Assembly (NCBI GenBank): GCA_016647705.1
Contig: CM028334.1
Location: forward strand, 8,341,546 to 8,405,545
Direction: 5' to 3'
Source: Eucommia ulmoides
Taxonomy: Eukaryota; Streptophyta; Magnoliopsida; Garryales; Eucommiaceae
DNA: 64,000 nt
The position numbers and the translations under genes were made by a program. The notes beneath the pieces were generated by a model. It saw only the letters and a list, made by a program, of their open reading frames with translations, did no database searches and was not told the DNA's origin. Shown in pieces: positions 36,112-49,904 of the stretch (position 1 is the stretch's first letter; the number at the start of each line of letters is the position of its first letter).

Positions 36112-36261
36112 ATGGCAAGCGGGTCAGGAAACGATAAAAGTAAGGATAAAAGCAAGGAAAAAATAAAGATCTATTGCACTGGTAAGGGTTCAGGGACAAG
36201 GGACCATGCTAAATATCAAAATGAGATAGGTACATGGTATGTAATCCTATTAGCCCAATGA
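36112..36261 (+). pseudogene. Start of an uncharacterised gene cut by Copia
   Basis: The frame begins MASGSGNDKSKDKSKEKIK, rich in Lys and Ser, and runs into the Copia LTR at 36248. A possible splice donor (TGGTATGT) lies just before the junction. The remaining exons, if any, would lie right of 52494, where I recognise no continuation. The product is unknown. Confidence 0.4.
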
Positions 36262-38513
36262 TCTACCCAAAAAGGGGAGTGAATTAGGTAGTTATAAAAA
36301 TTAAAGCAAATTGTTTTCTTTCAACACTTAAATTTTCAAATAATTAAATTAATCCTAAATTAATTATTATCTTTATATAGCAGCGGATAAGTGTAATTCA
36401 CTCTAGGTGCACACCCAAACAATAATAAATAAATAAAGTAACAAAGCAGAACACTACAATATATCTTGGTTCACCAAGTTACTCTTGACTAATTTAGTTT
36501 TTCGAGCCTCACAAATATTCGCACCCACTAAACCACTAGATTCTTTTAAACAGGTAGAAACCAAACATTTACTTAATGATTCTTTTACAGGCTTAGAATC
36601 AACCTTTACAGTTTTCTTTTTTCAGGCTAAGAAAGAACCTCTATCTTTTTAGCAGGCTAAAGATTAACCTAATTTATTTATACCTTAGGCTAAGAATTAA
36701 ACCTCACCAAAATCACTTCAAGTATCATTTTCACCGTTAAGGATGGAAGCGTTACAAATCACACTCAATAAATTCTAATCAAGAAGAATCACGCCTATCT
36801 CTTTTCACAGAAAAAAGTAACTTAACCTTTTTATGCCTTAGGTAAATATTAAACCTCAATCTCTTCACCGGAAGAGATTAAAACCCAGTAACCCCTGACT
36901 AGATACTCCTAACAGTATCTAATCCGCACAAAACTCACCAAATATAAAAATTGATAAGTTTCTTCTCACTCGGAGCTTCTACCACCTCAAATAAATTTAA
37001 ATTCAATTAATGTCTCAATAATTTCTAATGATAGAATTAAGTGAGAAATTTAAAATCTGATTATAAAATAAGTGGGTAGCACAAAAATAAGCACGTAATC
37101 AGATTATCACAAAAATCGTTTTAAAATAATTTTTATGCACTTTAAAGTTCGAAAACGATTTCACACAAATCTTAAATCCAAGAAAGCAATAATAATAACA
37201 ATTCAAAATAAGAAATAGTAGCTTGGAAAGATCTCACCAAGAAATCACTGAAAGAATGAAAATTGAATCGCAATAAAGCTTAGATCGGTGACGCCAAAAT
37301 ATGATCTCACAATAATCTCTCGATATAATCTCAAAATAATAACTTTTAGAAAGCTCACAAATGGAAAGTTCTTGATAAAATGATGTATTGATATATGAAA
37401 AGCGTAGGTCTATTTAAACTAATTTGAAACATACCTTCTAACGGCTAGTTCCCACAAGATATGACAAGTAAATGCACATATAGACCCCATTTATAAATAC
37501 CATTTAATCCTTGTCAATTTCACTTAAATATAGCTTTTAAATCATTGAATTTAGTCCTCAAATTATTTCACATTCTCAAATCGGAAAGATATGAAGTATT
37601 GAATAGATTAAATTGAGAAACACATAAAATAAGTGTACCATATCTATAGGGATATCTAAATAAGAATGATATATCTATAATATGTTCAAATCCCTAGAAT
37701 GTCTCCAAAATATCAGCTAGAAAACGGCTAGTAACGGCTAGTTTTGGATCAAAACCCGAAAACCCTCGAAATCTGAAACTACCCAGTCAGTAGATCGACT
37801 AATGAACCATCAGTCGACCGATCGATTCAGGTTGTAACCCAAGCCAATTTCAAACATTGGTCGGTTGACCGATAGATTCAGTATACTCCTCAGGCAATTT
37901 TTTGTCCCTAGTAGGTTGACCAATCGATTTCGAGAGTTCACTTATCAGCCATCGGTTGACTGATCTCTTTTGGTCGATTGATCGATCGATTCAAAGACTT
38001 CTCTAATTCCCAGCCTACTCCCATCGGTTGACCGATCTTTCATGGTTGGTTGACCGATCATTGCTGGAACATGTTTTCTTAATTTATTTCAACTCCAATC
38101 TTCAACGTTTTCGACCCTTTAACCAATTTCTTCTCTCGCTTAACTTAATTGACACTAATAATCAATTTTAAACATTAATCTTGCCTAGGTTAATTTTTCT
38201 TTTTCAATTTCACATTGGAACAAATATGTGAACTCATTAGGATCCTAACAAAAAACACACTAAAATGTAAATTATTTAATTTGTGTCGTGTGTGATCCCA
38301 ATCGGGATACATTAAGATTAAAAATGAATTTGAGTTGTTTTCACTTAGATTCTTTAGAATCTTCAATCTCTTAAAGTCCGTCTCTTTGCATCCGTAGTAA
38401 TTACTTCACGATTACATCACCAATGAAACTTTTAAACTGAAACACTCAATAAACTCGTTATTTTCACAAAAAACATCAATACTTAATTATTCATCAAAAT
38501 CTTGAGATCAACA
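36248..38513 (-). repeat. Copia 3' LTR
   Basis: The left end is TATTAGCCCAATGATC, matching TGTTGGCCCAATTATC at 50769. The right end is placed at GATCAACA (38513), next to a PPT on - (AAAAAAATGGGAGAT, 38514-38529). An alternative right end, CCTAACA at 38250, cannot be excluded because the other LTR is truncated. It carries seven palindromic GGTTGACC-type motifs at 37811-38060. Confidence 0.7.
37811..38060 (-). promoter_or_regulatory. Array of TCGGTTGACCGATCGATTCA-type palindromic motifs
   Basis: About seven copies of a motif around (T/C)GGTTGACCGAT, often followed by CGATTCA, lie on the U3 side of the Copia LTR. The part retained in the other LTR (52330-52490) has them too. A TATA-like TTTAAATAG on - (about 37410) lies several hundred bases downstream. 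The role is inferred. Confidence 0.55.
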
Positions 38514-38899
38514 ATCTCCCATTTTTTTATGATGACAATCAACTTTGATATTTTCTTCAAAATAAGAATGTAACCACGCTCTCCTTGAATCCGAAGACGG
38601 GTTCTTTAACTCGTTATAGCACAATCATGAAGATAATAGTTATAAATATTCAATAAAGCAACATGATCATATCAATATTGTTCTTCTCCTATAACAGAGC
38701 AATACTTAGGCAAACAAAATTTAAACATTAACTAACTCATTTTAAGCGCAACTATGGTTTTCCCTTTCATATCTTTACCTATAATAATCAATTCAATTCA
38801 TTTAGGATATGCAATAAACATCAATTATATTCCCCCCTTTATTATCTCAAAAAGTGGGAAAGGGAAACCACAAATCACCACTACTCTAGACAAACATCA

Positions 38900-39410
38900 T
38901 TATGCCTAACCATACCTAAACATCGGATGATTTTCACCAACTGATCTTCCGCTAAAGGTTTGGTAAAAATGTCAGTAAGCTGGTCGGAGGTATCAATATA
39001 CTCGATAATAACGTCAATTTTCTGAATATAATCACAATAAAATGATGTCTAATCTCTATCTGGTTAGTTCGTGAGTACTGCGTAGGATTCTTACTGAGAC
39101 AAATAGCACTTTTATTATCATAATAGATCGGGACTTCCTCCATACATACTCCGAAATCATTCAACTGTTGCTTAATATATAAGATTTGAGCGCAACAATT
39201 ACCAGTTGTCATCTACTCAGCCTCAGTAGTGGATAAGACTATCGAATTTTGTTTTTTGCTTGACCGAAAAACCAAGGCATGTCCTAGTAAATGACATGAC
39301 ACACTTGTGCTTTTTTGCCCGACTTTACAACCGGAAAAATCAGTGTCGGAGTAACTTATTAACTTGAAATCACTCCCTTTAGGATACAATAATCCTAGGT
39401 CAATCATCCC
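38900..39410 (-). pseudogene. Copia RNase H
   Basis: Frames 39213-39407 and 38952-39212 carry YSDTDFSGCKVGQKS, VLSTTEAE, IYYDNKSAICLSKNP and IRHHF, the conserved Copia RNase H series. After IRHHF the true frame shifts to EYIDTSDQLTDIFTKPLAED (about 38935-39000), so one frameshift is present. Confidence 0.85.
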
Positions 39411-40210
39411 TTTTAAATATTGAAAGATTCACTTAACCACAGTCAAGTGCGATTCTTTAGGACAAGACTGAAATCTAGCCCATAAACAAACGCTATACAT
39501 AATGTCAAGTCTACTAGCAGTTAAATACAACAAACTACCAATCATACCTCGATACAATTTTTCATTTTCGTTTTTGCTGTATTGTCTTTGTCTATCTTTG
39601 TATTTGTTGCCATGGGAGTTTTGTACTTTTTAGCACTATCCAAGCCATATTTCTTTAGAAATTCCTTGGTGTATTTAGCTTGGTTTATGAAGATCACTTC
39701 TTTGGTTTGCTTGATTTGCAACCCAAAGAAGAAATTCAACTCTCCCATCATGCTCATTTCAAATTCTACCTGCATTATCTTGGCAAATTCTTGGCAAAGA
39801 TCCTCATTAGTAGATCCAAAAATAATATCATCAATATAAATTTGTACTAATAGGATATCAGAATCAGTTTACTTAATAAATAGTGTTATATCACTAAGAC
39901 CCATTCGAAAACCATTTTCGATTAAATATCGGCTAAGTCTCTCATACCAATCTCACGGAGCTTGTTTGAGCCCATACAAAATCTTATGAAGTTTAAGCAT
40001 ATGATCGAGAAATTTATCACTCCCAAATCCTGGGGGTTGTTCAATAAAAATTTCTTCCGTTAGAAAGCCATTAACAAATGCACTCTTTACATCTATTTGA
40101 TATAGCTTAAAATTACGTGAGCATGTAAACATGAATAGCATTCTAACAGTTTCTAATCTAACCACAGGTGCATAAGTTTCATCATAATTAATTCATTCCT
40201 CTTTATTATA
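39411..40210 (-). pseudogene. Copia reverse transcriptase
   Basis: On - the stretches LYQIDVKSAFVNGFLTEEIF and LHKILYGLKQAP (39953-40165), YIDDIIFG-type catalytic motif (39820-39840) and MSMMGELNFFFGLQIKQ (39542-39775) are in the order of Copia RT. Stops occur between them, for example just after LKQAP and within YLKG near 39420. Confidence 0.85.
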
Positions 40211-40699
40211 ACCCTGTGCAACTAATCTTACTTTATTTCTAATTACCATATCAGTTTCATCCTTTTTATTTTGAAAAACCCATTTAGTACAATTACGGAA
40301 TGAAAATCCAGCCTAGGAACTAGAGACCACACTTTATTTCGCTCAAATTGAACTAACTTTTCTTGCATCGCGGAGATCCAAAATTTATCAGTTAATACCT
40401 CATTCACATTCTTAGGTTCAATTTGAAATAGAAAGACAAGATTAATAATATCTCTAAGGGAGGAATGAGTACTTACATCTCTTTCGAAATTACCGATGAT
40501 TTATTTTACCGAGTGTCCCGGTACTGTCTTTATAGCTCGCGGTAACGCCAAATCCTTTCCCTTAGCCTCCTCTTTTTGAGGTTCATTTGTCACATTGTCG
40601 CCTTGGTTTTGGTTATTTAAAGTACCTGTATCATCATCATCCAAAATCTTTCTCGACAAAAATAAATTAGCTTCCTCAAGAACAACATGCATAGACTTC

Positions 40700-41408
40700 T
40701 CAACTATTAACGTACGTTTATTATAAATTCTATAAACCTTACTATTAGTAGCATATCCAAGGAAAGTCCATAGTCAGATTTAGCATCAAATTTACTTATA
40801 TTATCCTTATCATTCAATATGAAACATTTACAACCAAAGATCTTGAAATAAAATATGTTCGGAGTCTTACCATTCTAGATTTCATAAGGAGTTTTATTAA
40901 ACCCTCTACGAATTGATACTTGATTTACCACGTGGCAAGCGATACTTACTACTTTGATATAAAAGTAGGTTGGTAAACTATTTTCATTTAGCATCATTCT
41001 GACCATCTCCTGAAGCGTCATGTTCTTATTTTCCACAACGCTGTTTTGTTGTGGTAATCTTGGTGCAGAGAAGTTATGAGTATAATCATGCTTATCACAG
41101 TAACTGATTACATCATCATTTTTAAACTCTCTTCCTCTATCGCTACGAATATTAATAATAGAGCACTATTTCTCATTTTGAACACGTTTACAAAACTTAG
41201 AAAACACAAAAGCAACTTCACTCTTCTTAGCAATGAAGAACACCCAAGTAAATCTAGAGTATTCATCAACTATTACAAATGCATAAAATTAATCTCCAAG
41301 ACTAGCAATAGAATTTGGACCAAATAAATCAAGATGCAACATTTCAAGCCATCTAGACGTAGACGTGTACATCATTTTCTTAAATGATGATCTAGACTGT
41401 TTACTTAA
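40700..41408 (-). pseudogene. Copia integrase core, degenerate
   Basis: On - the reading contains FVIVDEYSRFTWVFF, RSDRGREF and PQQNSVVENKN, which are the integrase catalytic stretches with D, D and E in place. It also has NKTPYE and a following FGCKCFILN. Several stops interrupt it. Confidence 0.75.
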
Positions 41409-41950
41409 CTAACATGCATGACATACTTTATCTTTCACAAATTTTAAATCAGGTAAGCCACGTAGGAGACTCTTCTTAGATAAGTTAGATATCAATTCCA
41501 TACTAGCATGACCAAGTCTCCTGTGCCATAACCAGTTATTTTCAGATAAAGCATTTAAACAAGATAAATTTTGAGAAGTAAAATCATCAAATGAACATGT
41601 GTAAACATTTTCAAAACATGATGCAACCGATAAGATGCTACTATCATGCCCAATCTTAATTATGCATCTATCATTAATCAAACACAACATTATAACCCTT
41701 ATCACATAATTGACTTATACTAAGTAAGTTATGTTTAAGACCATCAACTAATAAAATGTCTTTAATAACAGTAGTACAATTACCGATATTACCTATACCG
41801 ATAATTTTACCCTTAGCGTTGTCTTCAAATGTCACATTACCTCCATCTTTAGGTGTCAAAGATATAAATTTTGATTTATCTCCCGTCATGTGTCGAGAAC
41901 AACCACTATCCAGGAATCATTTGTCCTTGCCTATCGATACTTTCAGAATA
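41409..41950 (-). pseudogene. Copia protease and GAG-pre-integrase region
   Basis: Frame 41674-41889 begins MTGDKSKFISL, the end of the Copia protease active region (preceded by a DSGCSRH-type stretch near 41910), and contains GLKHNLLSISQLCDKGY. Frame 41409-41705 contains NWLWHRRLGHAS and a closing CHAC, the zinc-binding N-terminus of integrase. Confidence 0.85.
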
Positions 41951-42164
41951 ACCTGCAGGGAGTACCTCAAATAGTTCCTAAGTGATACCCAGTCTACGTG
42001 GGTTCGATCTTGTTGGTCGGGATAATTCTAGTTCCTTTTGGAACCCAAACTTGTCTGCAGGTAGATATTTTAGAAAAATATCTACGAATAGTATGCCCCA
42101 CAATGTTACATTTAAAACATCTAACAAAACCCTTAATTTCAGAAAAGAATTTATGAAAGCGTTT

Positions 42165-42984
42165 TTATTTAAGATTTTTCTGAAATCCAATACCAACTTT
42201 ATAAAAAATACCACGTGAACTTCCCAAAAGCATTTTCAAATTGTTCTCATCACCGGTGAATTTGAGAACTATTGAATGTAAATCCGGCATCTTGGATTTC
42301 AATTCAATGTTTTCAGATTCATAATCCATTACTTGCTTGTTTAATGTGTTAATTGTACTTTGAAGGGCATTAATTTTAGAACACTGATTTTTATAGTCAT
42401 GAGTAAGTTCTTGATATACATCAAATAATTTACCAAAATCTAAATGACAGGAACTTGAACATTTAGTTACCTCATCACCAGTGGCCATTAGCGCAAGCAT
42501 GGATGATCCTTCACTTACTGATTTTTCCGAACTACTTGATTCGGTATTATCCCATGTAGCTTTCATAGACTTCTTCTTGCTATTCTTTCATTTCTTCTTC
42601 TATTTTATTTTCTTCTCTCTTTCCTTATCTTTCTTCGATTAGGGACATTCGGTTTGGAAGTGACCAGTCTTGTGACAGTTGTAACATTCCACATTGTTCA
42701 TATTGAAATTCTAAATTCCACATAATGTACGTTGAGTCATCCTTCTGAAATTCTTCGTAAGAAGAGTCACATCTTTTTCTTACTCACTGTCAAGAATCAC
42801 ATGATCACTGTCATCCTCTTCCTCTGTTTTCTGAACCTTCAATGCCTAAGTTTTTTTTTTATATTCCCGGTGTCATTCTCATATCCTCGAATTGTCGTCT
42901 CATGCGCCATTAGGTTTCCAATGAAGTCATCAATTTCATATTTTGCAAGATCCTTAGCTTCCTCAATCGCAATCACCTTCGGCC
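42165..42984 (-). pseudogene. Copia gag, C-terminal part with zinc knuckle
   Basis: On - the part next to the nested element reads IAIEEAKDLAKYEIDDFIGNLM (about 42900-42975), then a CYNCHKTGHFQTEC zinc knuckle (about 42645-42700, followed by a stop), then the long coil-like frame 42165-42566. The frame continues from 50184 on the other side of the nested insert. Confidence 0.8.
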
Positions 42985-42989
42985 CCTAT

Positions 42990-44682
42990 TGTGACGATCC
43001 GGTTTCCTAGGGCCGCGAGTATGGTTTCTCCTATAAAGAATTCATATCCTAAAACCGACTCATCAACTTCCCAATCTACAACATGCGTTAAGTTTTAAAA
43101 AAATGCGCAATATTCTTGTTACCGATTTTACGACGGTAATTATTAAATATAAAAGTCACCATTTAAAGTATCACTAAATAACCAACCATCTATTTTATAT
43201 TAATCCACTCATTTTCTACACAACACGGCGACCAATTTAAAAGTCTCAAGTTTATAATTTAAATCCCAATTTTCAATATGTTATCAATCAAACAATTTTA
43301 TCCGATTATCTCAACACCATTTTATATTAAACCGAATATTCAATATATATTACAATTTAGAAAAATATTTTACAACAACTACGATAATGGTAATTACCAT
43401 TTTCGTTGACTACAACAAGAAATAATAAATACAATTTTTACAATTAGAAATTTCAAATAAAATTCTTCTCCCGTTTCGTCCTGGCCGACCCTGCAACCAA
43501 ACACTGTGGGGGTTATGAGTTAACGCTCAGTAGAACTCCAACCCTTCTAATACATGCATTTAATTTATATAACACAAACCACGTAAGCATGTTCATCACA
43601 TAAATTCTGCATCGTCCAAATTTAACACATAAACCACGTAAATATGCTCGTCACATAAATTCTGCATTATCCAACATATTTCATATAATTTCGACAGGTA
43701 AAATTTCTCAAAATACAACAGTTAAATGCATATATGAAAAGAGTTAGGAATTCTACATTTCCCGGAGATTCTGATGGCCGCGAGATTGAATTTTGGTTTT
43801 TAGTGGGGTGGTTTATGAAATTTTCCTTTTCTTCCTTTTTGTTTTTTTTTTTTTTTTTTATTTTTGTTCCTATTTCTGTTTCGGTTTGAAACCAGCCCGC
43901 TGACACCACCACCGGCCGACCAGCCACCTTGTCGGCGACGAACACCCACACGCTGACGATGACAGTTTACCACCGAATGGCACCCACTGCTCTCTCTCTC
44001 TTCCTTTTCTATTTCTGCTTTGAGCTCAGCCACCAACCTCTCTCACTCCTCCCTGCCACCGCCCGCCGGCCACCCACAACCAAACTCACACGCACAATCA
44101 TTTGCACAAACAGAAAAATAGAGAACACACACACAACCATCCACTGCCGGACCACAGAACAAAACACACCCATACACTCACGATCACCGCCACCACAGCC
44201 AAACCAAACTCACGCCGCCACCACCGAACCGACTGACGACAAACCACGCCGCTCTTTCTCAACGATCCGAACGCATAGTAGGCACACACACACAACCAAC
44301 ATCTCTCTCTCTAACTTTCACTTTCCGTTGGCGAACTCCGGCGACACCCTTCGTTTGCACACAGCCACAAACGCCAAGACACACGCACTAATCATACACA
44401 TACACACGCTCTGACGATCATACGCACACAACCATCGATGAACAGCAACACACACAAACAGACAACACATACACACACTCACCGGAGTGACGACCACACC
44501 ATCGAACGAACGAACAGCACCCACATGCATACTTCGATCACAAACGTACAACGAAACACACACAGACGCATACTCTGACGATATTAAACGACTGCCACCC
44601 TCCTATCGAACGGACCCTCTTCTCTCTCTGTTTTCTCTTTCTTTTTCTGTTGTCTCTCCCTGTGTCTGTATGTAGGTATGTG

Positions 44683-44723
<41 letters not shown>

Positions 44724-45010
44724 CTGTGTCTGTGTATGTGTGTGTCAAATAGGGGCCGACCAAGTGACCGTTTTCTCTCCCTATAATTCCATCGCCTCTC
44801 TTTCTATATATATAAAATTTGCACAATCTTTCCCTTCATTTTAGTTAATATATTAATTGAACCAATTTCTGATTTTAATGTTATATAAATTACAATTTGA
44901 CCCTTAATTTTTTTTAAATCACATAATTAATCTCGCCATTCACCCCATGATTTTCAAGTGTACTTAAATGCGATTCAAATTGTATGTATAAGAAAAATTA
45001 GGGTTTTACA
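42990..45010 (-). repeat. 3' LTR of the non-autonomous element
   Basis: It begins TGTGACGATCCGG and ends GGGTTTTACA. It contains a CT-rich and CA-rich tract (43830-44620), a TATATATA then GTGTGT run (about 44680-44725), and an AT-rich U3 end. Confidence 0.9.
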
Positions 45011-48000
45011 ACCCTTCCCCCTAAAAGAAATTTCGTCTCGAAATTTTCGTGAAAAACAATAGGAATTAAAATTCCAGTCAAACCAATAAAAATTCAGAAT
45101 TGCACCGTATAGTCATGTTAATCACATTTGATTCTAGAACAACGGTTTCTTGTGTAGAGTCCCGTAACCGAAAGTCACCCTTAATTCATAACCAACAATC
45201 CGTTCCAACATCGCAACATTTTCATTCGCAGTGGCCCACATGATATCCAATAACCAACAAACAGAGTGTACTTTGGTCGGTAACACCTAGCACAGACAAC
45301 CAATTGTAAAAAAATCTCATGTTTCTAAACGCTTCTGCTGCGCTACTCTGATAAAAATTAACAATAAATAACAATATAAATACAATATATTCTTAAAATA
45401 TCATGGTAGTCTCACATGATTAGGTCTATCTCATTTCCAATAAGTCTACGACCTTAATCATTTTTCTATAACCAATATTTATCCATTTTATCCAACATTT
45501 CCAGTCAACCAATTCGCAACAATATTTCCATCCACCATTTAAACCAACAATGATCGCAACCAATATCATAAGCAACAAATAGCCCAAACTTCACATGAAC
45601 TGGCCCGTGAGACCAAAAATTATCAATCTCAATATCTATATCAAAATTTTCAACAATCTCGTAACTGTTTTATAAATATTACCACAATCCAACGTCAACT
45701 AATAAATTTTTCGCGATACGTCAAAATCACATAAATACGTTTCAAATTACGTTAAATCATATAAATATCCCTCACAATACAAAAATCTCACCAAACCACA
45801 TCAATACGTATCAAATACGTCAAATAGGTCATCTATAAGAATTCTCTTCATGGCTCCACATTTAATCAAGTCCCTGCCAAGGCCAAGCATCTCAAGTACG
45901 TCTCAATCCACATAAAAACGCCTCAAACATATAACCATGTATAAATATGTATCGAAATACATAAATACGTCCCAACTACGAAAATCCAATACGTCACAAA
46001 ATCAACAATCATTGTATATAAAAAATATTATATTAATAAATTTTCTAAAATACTCATCAACTCAAGGATAATTCAGATTATCATTTTCCCATGAAATTCC
46101 AATGACCCCCCAAATTCTGACTCTACCTAATGTTAGTAGTAGACCAATACATACAACTGAGTTACTATTTATCGGTGTACTTGTCTTCGTAGTATAAAAA
46201 TATTTTATGAATCAAGTTTTATCAAAATCCACTTCCCAAATATTTTCATCCAAATCCATTTTCCAATATAAAATGTAGCCGCACCTGACTATATCCAAAT
46301 CTCAACAAAATGTCACCACCTCACTGTTAACATCAACATCTCAATCAAAATATTTTCAACATAACACCGGTTTTCAAATCGACAAATCAACTCGCGTATA
46401 TATAATAAAATAACATAATTCTCTACTAGCCGTAGGATCGTTTACCTCACAATCGGGAGTTACGACGGTATTGTACCACCCGTAGAATTTTCCTTCCTAA
46501 TTGGTCATAAACAACGCTCTGCCGAACTTTGCCTAGCAGGTGAATACTATGGCGTAGTCGGACCAAACACCAATTTCCATCTAAAAAACAAACGACTTTT
46601 TCCACAACCAATTTTCACCCATTTTGAAATCAACTAATCCACAAAATATTTTTAATTTCCACCAACACCCAAAACCACTTTATCCATATAAGTTGCAAAT
46701 TCGTTCATTTTTAAATAAACACATTTTTCATAATTTATACAAAAATAGATTTTTGAAATTTACTAGAAGACAGTGTACAAGCTGCCTTCATAATATAAAA
46801 GAGTTTATGGATCAAGTTATTTTTTCAAGCACCAATTTTTCAAAAGATACTCTTATATATTGCATTCCATTTTGGAAACCAATTTTCTACTGCCACCAAT
46901 GTAATAAATAATATATTTAAAACACCAAATTCAAATAATTTAAGTCAATCCATTCCAAACATTTTAAATTCACCAATCTAAACATTTACGTCATATAATA
47001 AAATACCGCACACCATTTCCTACTAGTTATAGGATCATTTAACCTCATGATCAGAGTTTGCGACAGTACCGTGACCTGCACAACTGTGTCATCTAATGTG
47101 ATCAACAATGTCAGGGCCATTTATTTTCTCCAATGGTAAAGGTATACCCGTGGGATTTGCAGTCCAAACGGGCCAACACTCTGCCGGACTATGCCAAGCA
47201 GGTGAACAACGCTCTATCGGTCTATGCCGAGCAGGTGAACAACGCTCTGTCGGTCTATGCCAAGCAGGTGAACAACGCTTTACCGGTCTATGCCAAGCAG
47301 ACGATCAACACTCTGTATAGATAATCAACGCTCTATAGGACTGTGCCTAACAAATAATCAACGCTCTGCCGAAACAGATATTCAATGCTCTATATAGATA
47401 ATACTACGACATCACAAGATAATAAAATTATTATTTTTTTCACCTTTTAAAATTTTACTTGATCCATGACTCATTATAAAATCGTCCATTTATTAACGCT
47501 TGTTTTTCCATACTTTAATATGAAAATATATTTTCACCATTTATATAGAAGACAATACACACCGTTATTTAGCGATAATTTTCAATGGTCCACGACTAAT
47601 ACGGCACTCACTCAGGTTTATTTAACTCATTATATATAATTTACACTGATCATCCGTCATCTCAAATGTTAATATATACAACTTATTTATTCACCATTAT
47701 CTCAAATGTTAATAAGTTCAAAAATTAATTATAGGGACCAAAGTGAAATAATGGCAATAACACAAAAGTGCAAAGTGCCTAATCTCCCAAAAATATAATG
47801 GAGACATCAATGCTTGTATATATATTATTGACCCCATAATATTCTTCACCTTTATTTCTACGTATATATATGTGAACAATTGGTGTACATATGAAAACAC
47901 TAATGCACACACATCGCCACTTGATAATATCACGTAATTCTAGATGCAAATAAATACGACACATAGATCACGTATCATGAATCCATGAAAAACACACAAA

Positions 48001-48205
48001 TCACATATTATATTAACTTCATACATACATACATAAAACACATTTCACTTTTATTTCATAATTCTACTAACATTAACAGTTTATTATGATTGATGGATGT
48101 CCTAACCCCAGTTCAAAGTACTCGCCAATCTAAGTTCCGAGTCTACAGAATCTATAACCTAACCTCTACATCTGCAGAATCTATAACCTAAGTTCTGATA
48201 CCACC
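45011..48205 (-). mobile_element. Interior of the non-autonomous element
   Basis: No polymerase or gag is visible. Two copies of the conserved LTR block (46427-46488 and 47021-47080) and two GAAGACA(G/A)T motifs (46767 and 47550) show that 46.1-47.6 kb derives from tandem LTR-like pieces. A 33-bp minisatellite lies at 47173-47316. The leader with the CTACAGAA(C/T)CTATAACCTAA words is at 48120-48190. Confidence 0.7.
47173..47316. repeat. 33-bp minisatellite, four to five copies
   Basis: The unit contains GGTCTATGCCAAGCAGGTGA plus ACAACGCTCTGTC. Because 33 is a multiple of three it creates a repetitive open frame on +, which I do not count as a gene. Confidence 0.85.
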
Positions 48206-49868
48206 TGTGACGACTCGGTTTTCTAGGACCGCGAGTATGGTTTCTCCTATAAAGAATTCCTATCCTAAAATCGACTCATCAACTTTCCAATTTACAACAT
48301 GCGTTAAGTTTTACAAAAATGCGCATTATTCTTGTTACCAATTTTACGACAGTAATTATTAAATATAAAAGTCACCATTTAAAGTATTACTAAATAACCA
48401 ACCTTCTATTTTATATTAATCTACTCATTTTCTACACAACACGGTGACCAATTTAAAAGTCTTAGGTTTATAATTTAAATCCCAATTTTCAATATGTTAT
48501 CAACCAAACAATTTTATCCAATTATCTCAACACCATTTTATATTAAACCGAATATTCAATATATATTACAATCTAGAGAAATATTGTACAACAACTACGA
48601 TAATGGTAATTACCATTTTCGTTGACTACAATAATAAATAATAAGTACAATTTTTATAATTAAAAATTTCAAATAAAATTCTTCTCTCGTTTTGTCCCTG
48701 CTGACCCTGCAACCAAACACTGTGGGGGTTGTGAGCTAACACTCAGTAGAACTCCAACCCCTTTAATACATGTATTTAATTTATATAACACAAACCACGT
48801 AAGCATGCTCATCACATAAATTTTGTATCGTCCAAATTTAACACATAAACCATGTAAACATGCTCGTCACATAAATTCCGCATCGTCCAACATATTTCAT
48901 ATAATTTCGACAGGTAAAATTTCTCAAAATACGATAATTAAATGCATATATGAAAAGAATTAGGAATTCTACCTTTCCCGAATTTTTCGATGGCCGCGAG
49001 ATTGGATTTTGGTTTTTAATGGGGTGGTTTGTGAAATTTTTCTTTTCTTCCTTTTCCTTTTTTTGCTTTCTGTTCCTATTTCTATTTCGGTTTGAAACCA
49101 GCCAGCAGACACTACCATCGGCCGACCAGCCACCTTGTCGGTGACGAACACCCACACACTGATGACGACGGTCAACCACCGTACGACACCCACTGCTCTC
49201 TCACTCTCTCTTCCTTTTCTGTTTCTGCTTTGAGATCAGCCGCCGACCTCTCTCACTCCTCCCTGCTACCGCCCGTCGACCATCCACAACGAAAATCACA
49301 AACACAACTATTTGCACAAATAGAAAAATAGGGAACACACACACAGCCATCCACCACCAGGACCAAACAAAACACACCCACACACTCACGATCACTGCCA
49401 CCACAGCCAAACCAAACTCACGTCGCCACCACCGAATTGACTGAGGACAACCCACGCCGCTCTTTCTCAACGATCCGAGCGCACAGTAGGTACACACACA
49501 CAACCAGCATCCCTCTCTCTAATTTTTACTTTCCACCGGCGACACCTTCCGTCTGCACACACCCACACATGCCAAGCCACACACACTAATCACACACATA
49601 CACATGCTCCGACGATCATACGCACTTAACCATCGATGAACAGCAACACACACACATACACACACTCATCGGAGTGACGACCACACCGTCGAACAGACGG
49701 ATAACACCTACACGCATAGTTTGATCACATATGCACAACGAAACACACACAGACGCACACTCTAATGACATTGAACGACCGCCATCCTCCTATCGAACGG
49801 ACTCTCTTCTCTCTCTGTTTTCTTTTTCTTTTTCTGTTGTCTCTCCTTCTGTCTGTGGATATGTATGA

Positions 49869-49904
<36 letters not shown>

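Noticed and set aside
38829..38838. Polypurine tract (AAAGGGGGGAA on -) as the Copia LTR border
   Set aside because: The tract at 38514-38529 followed by TGTTGATC fits the usual SIRE-like border better, and the TG at the alternative edge is several bases off.
43929..44414. 161-residue + frame
   Set aside because: Same kind of LTR tract as above; the sister LTR at 48206 does not keep the frame.
47108..47320. Repetitive frame with QAGEQRS repeats, possibly a repeat protein
   Set aside because: It is the direct product of a 33-bp minisatellite inside a non-autonomous element.
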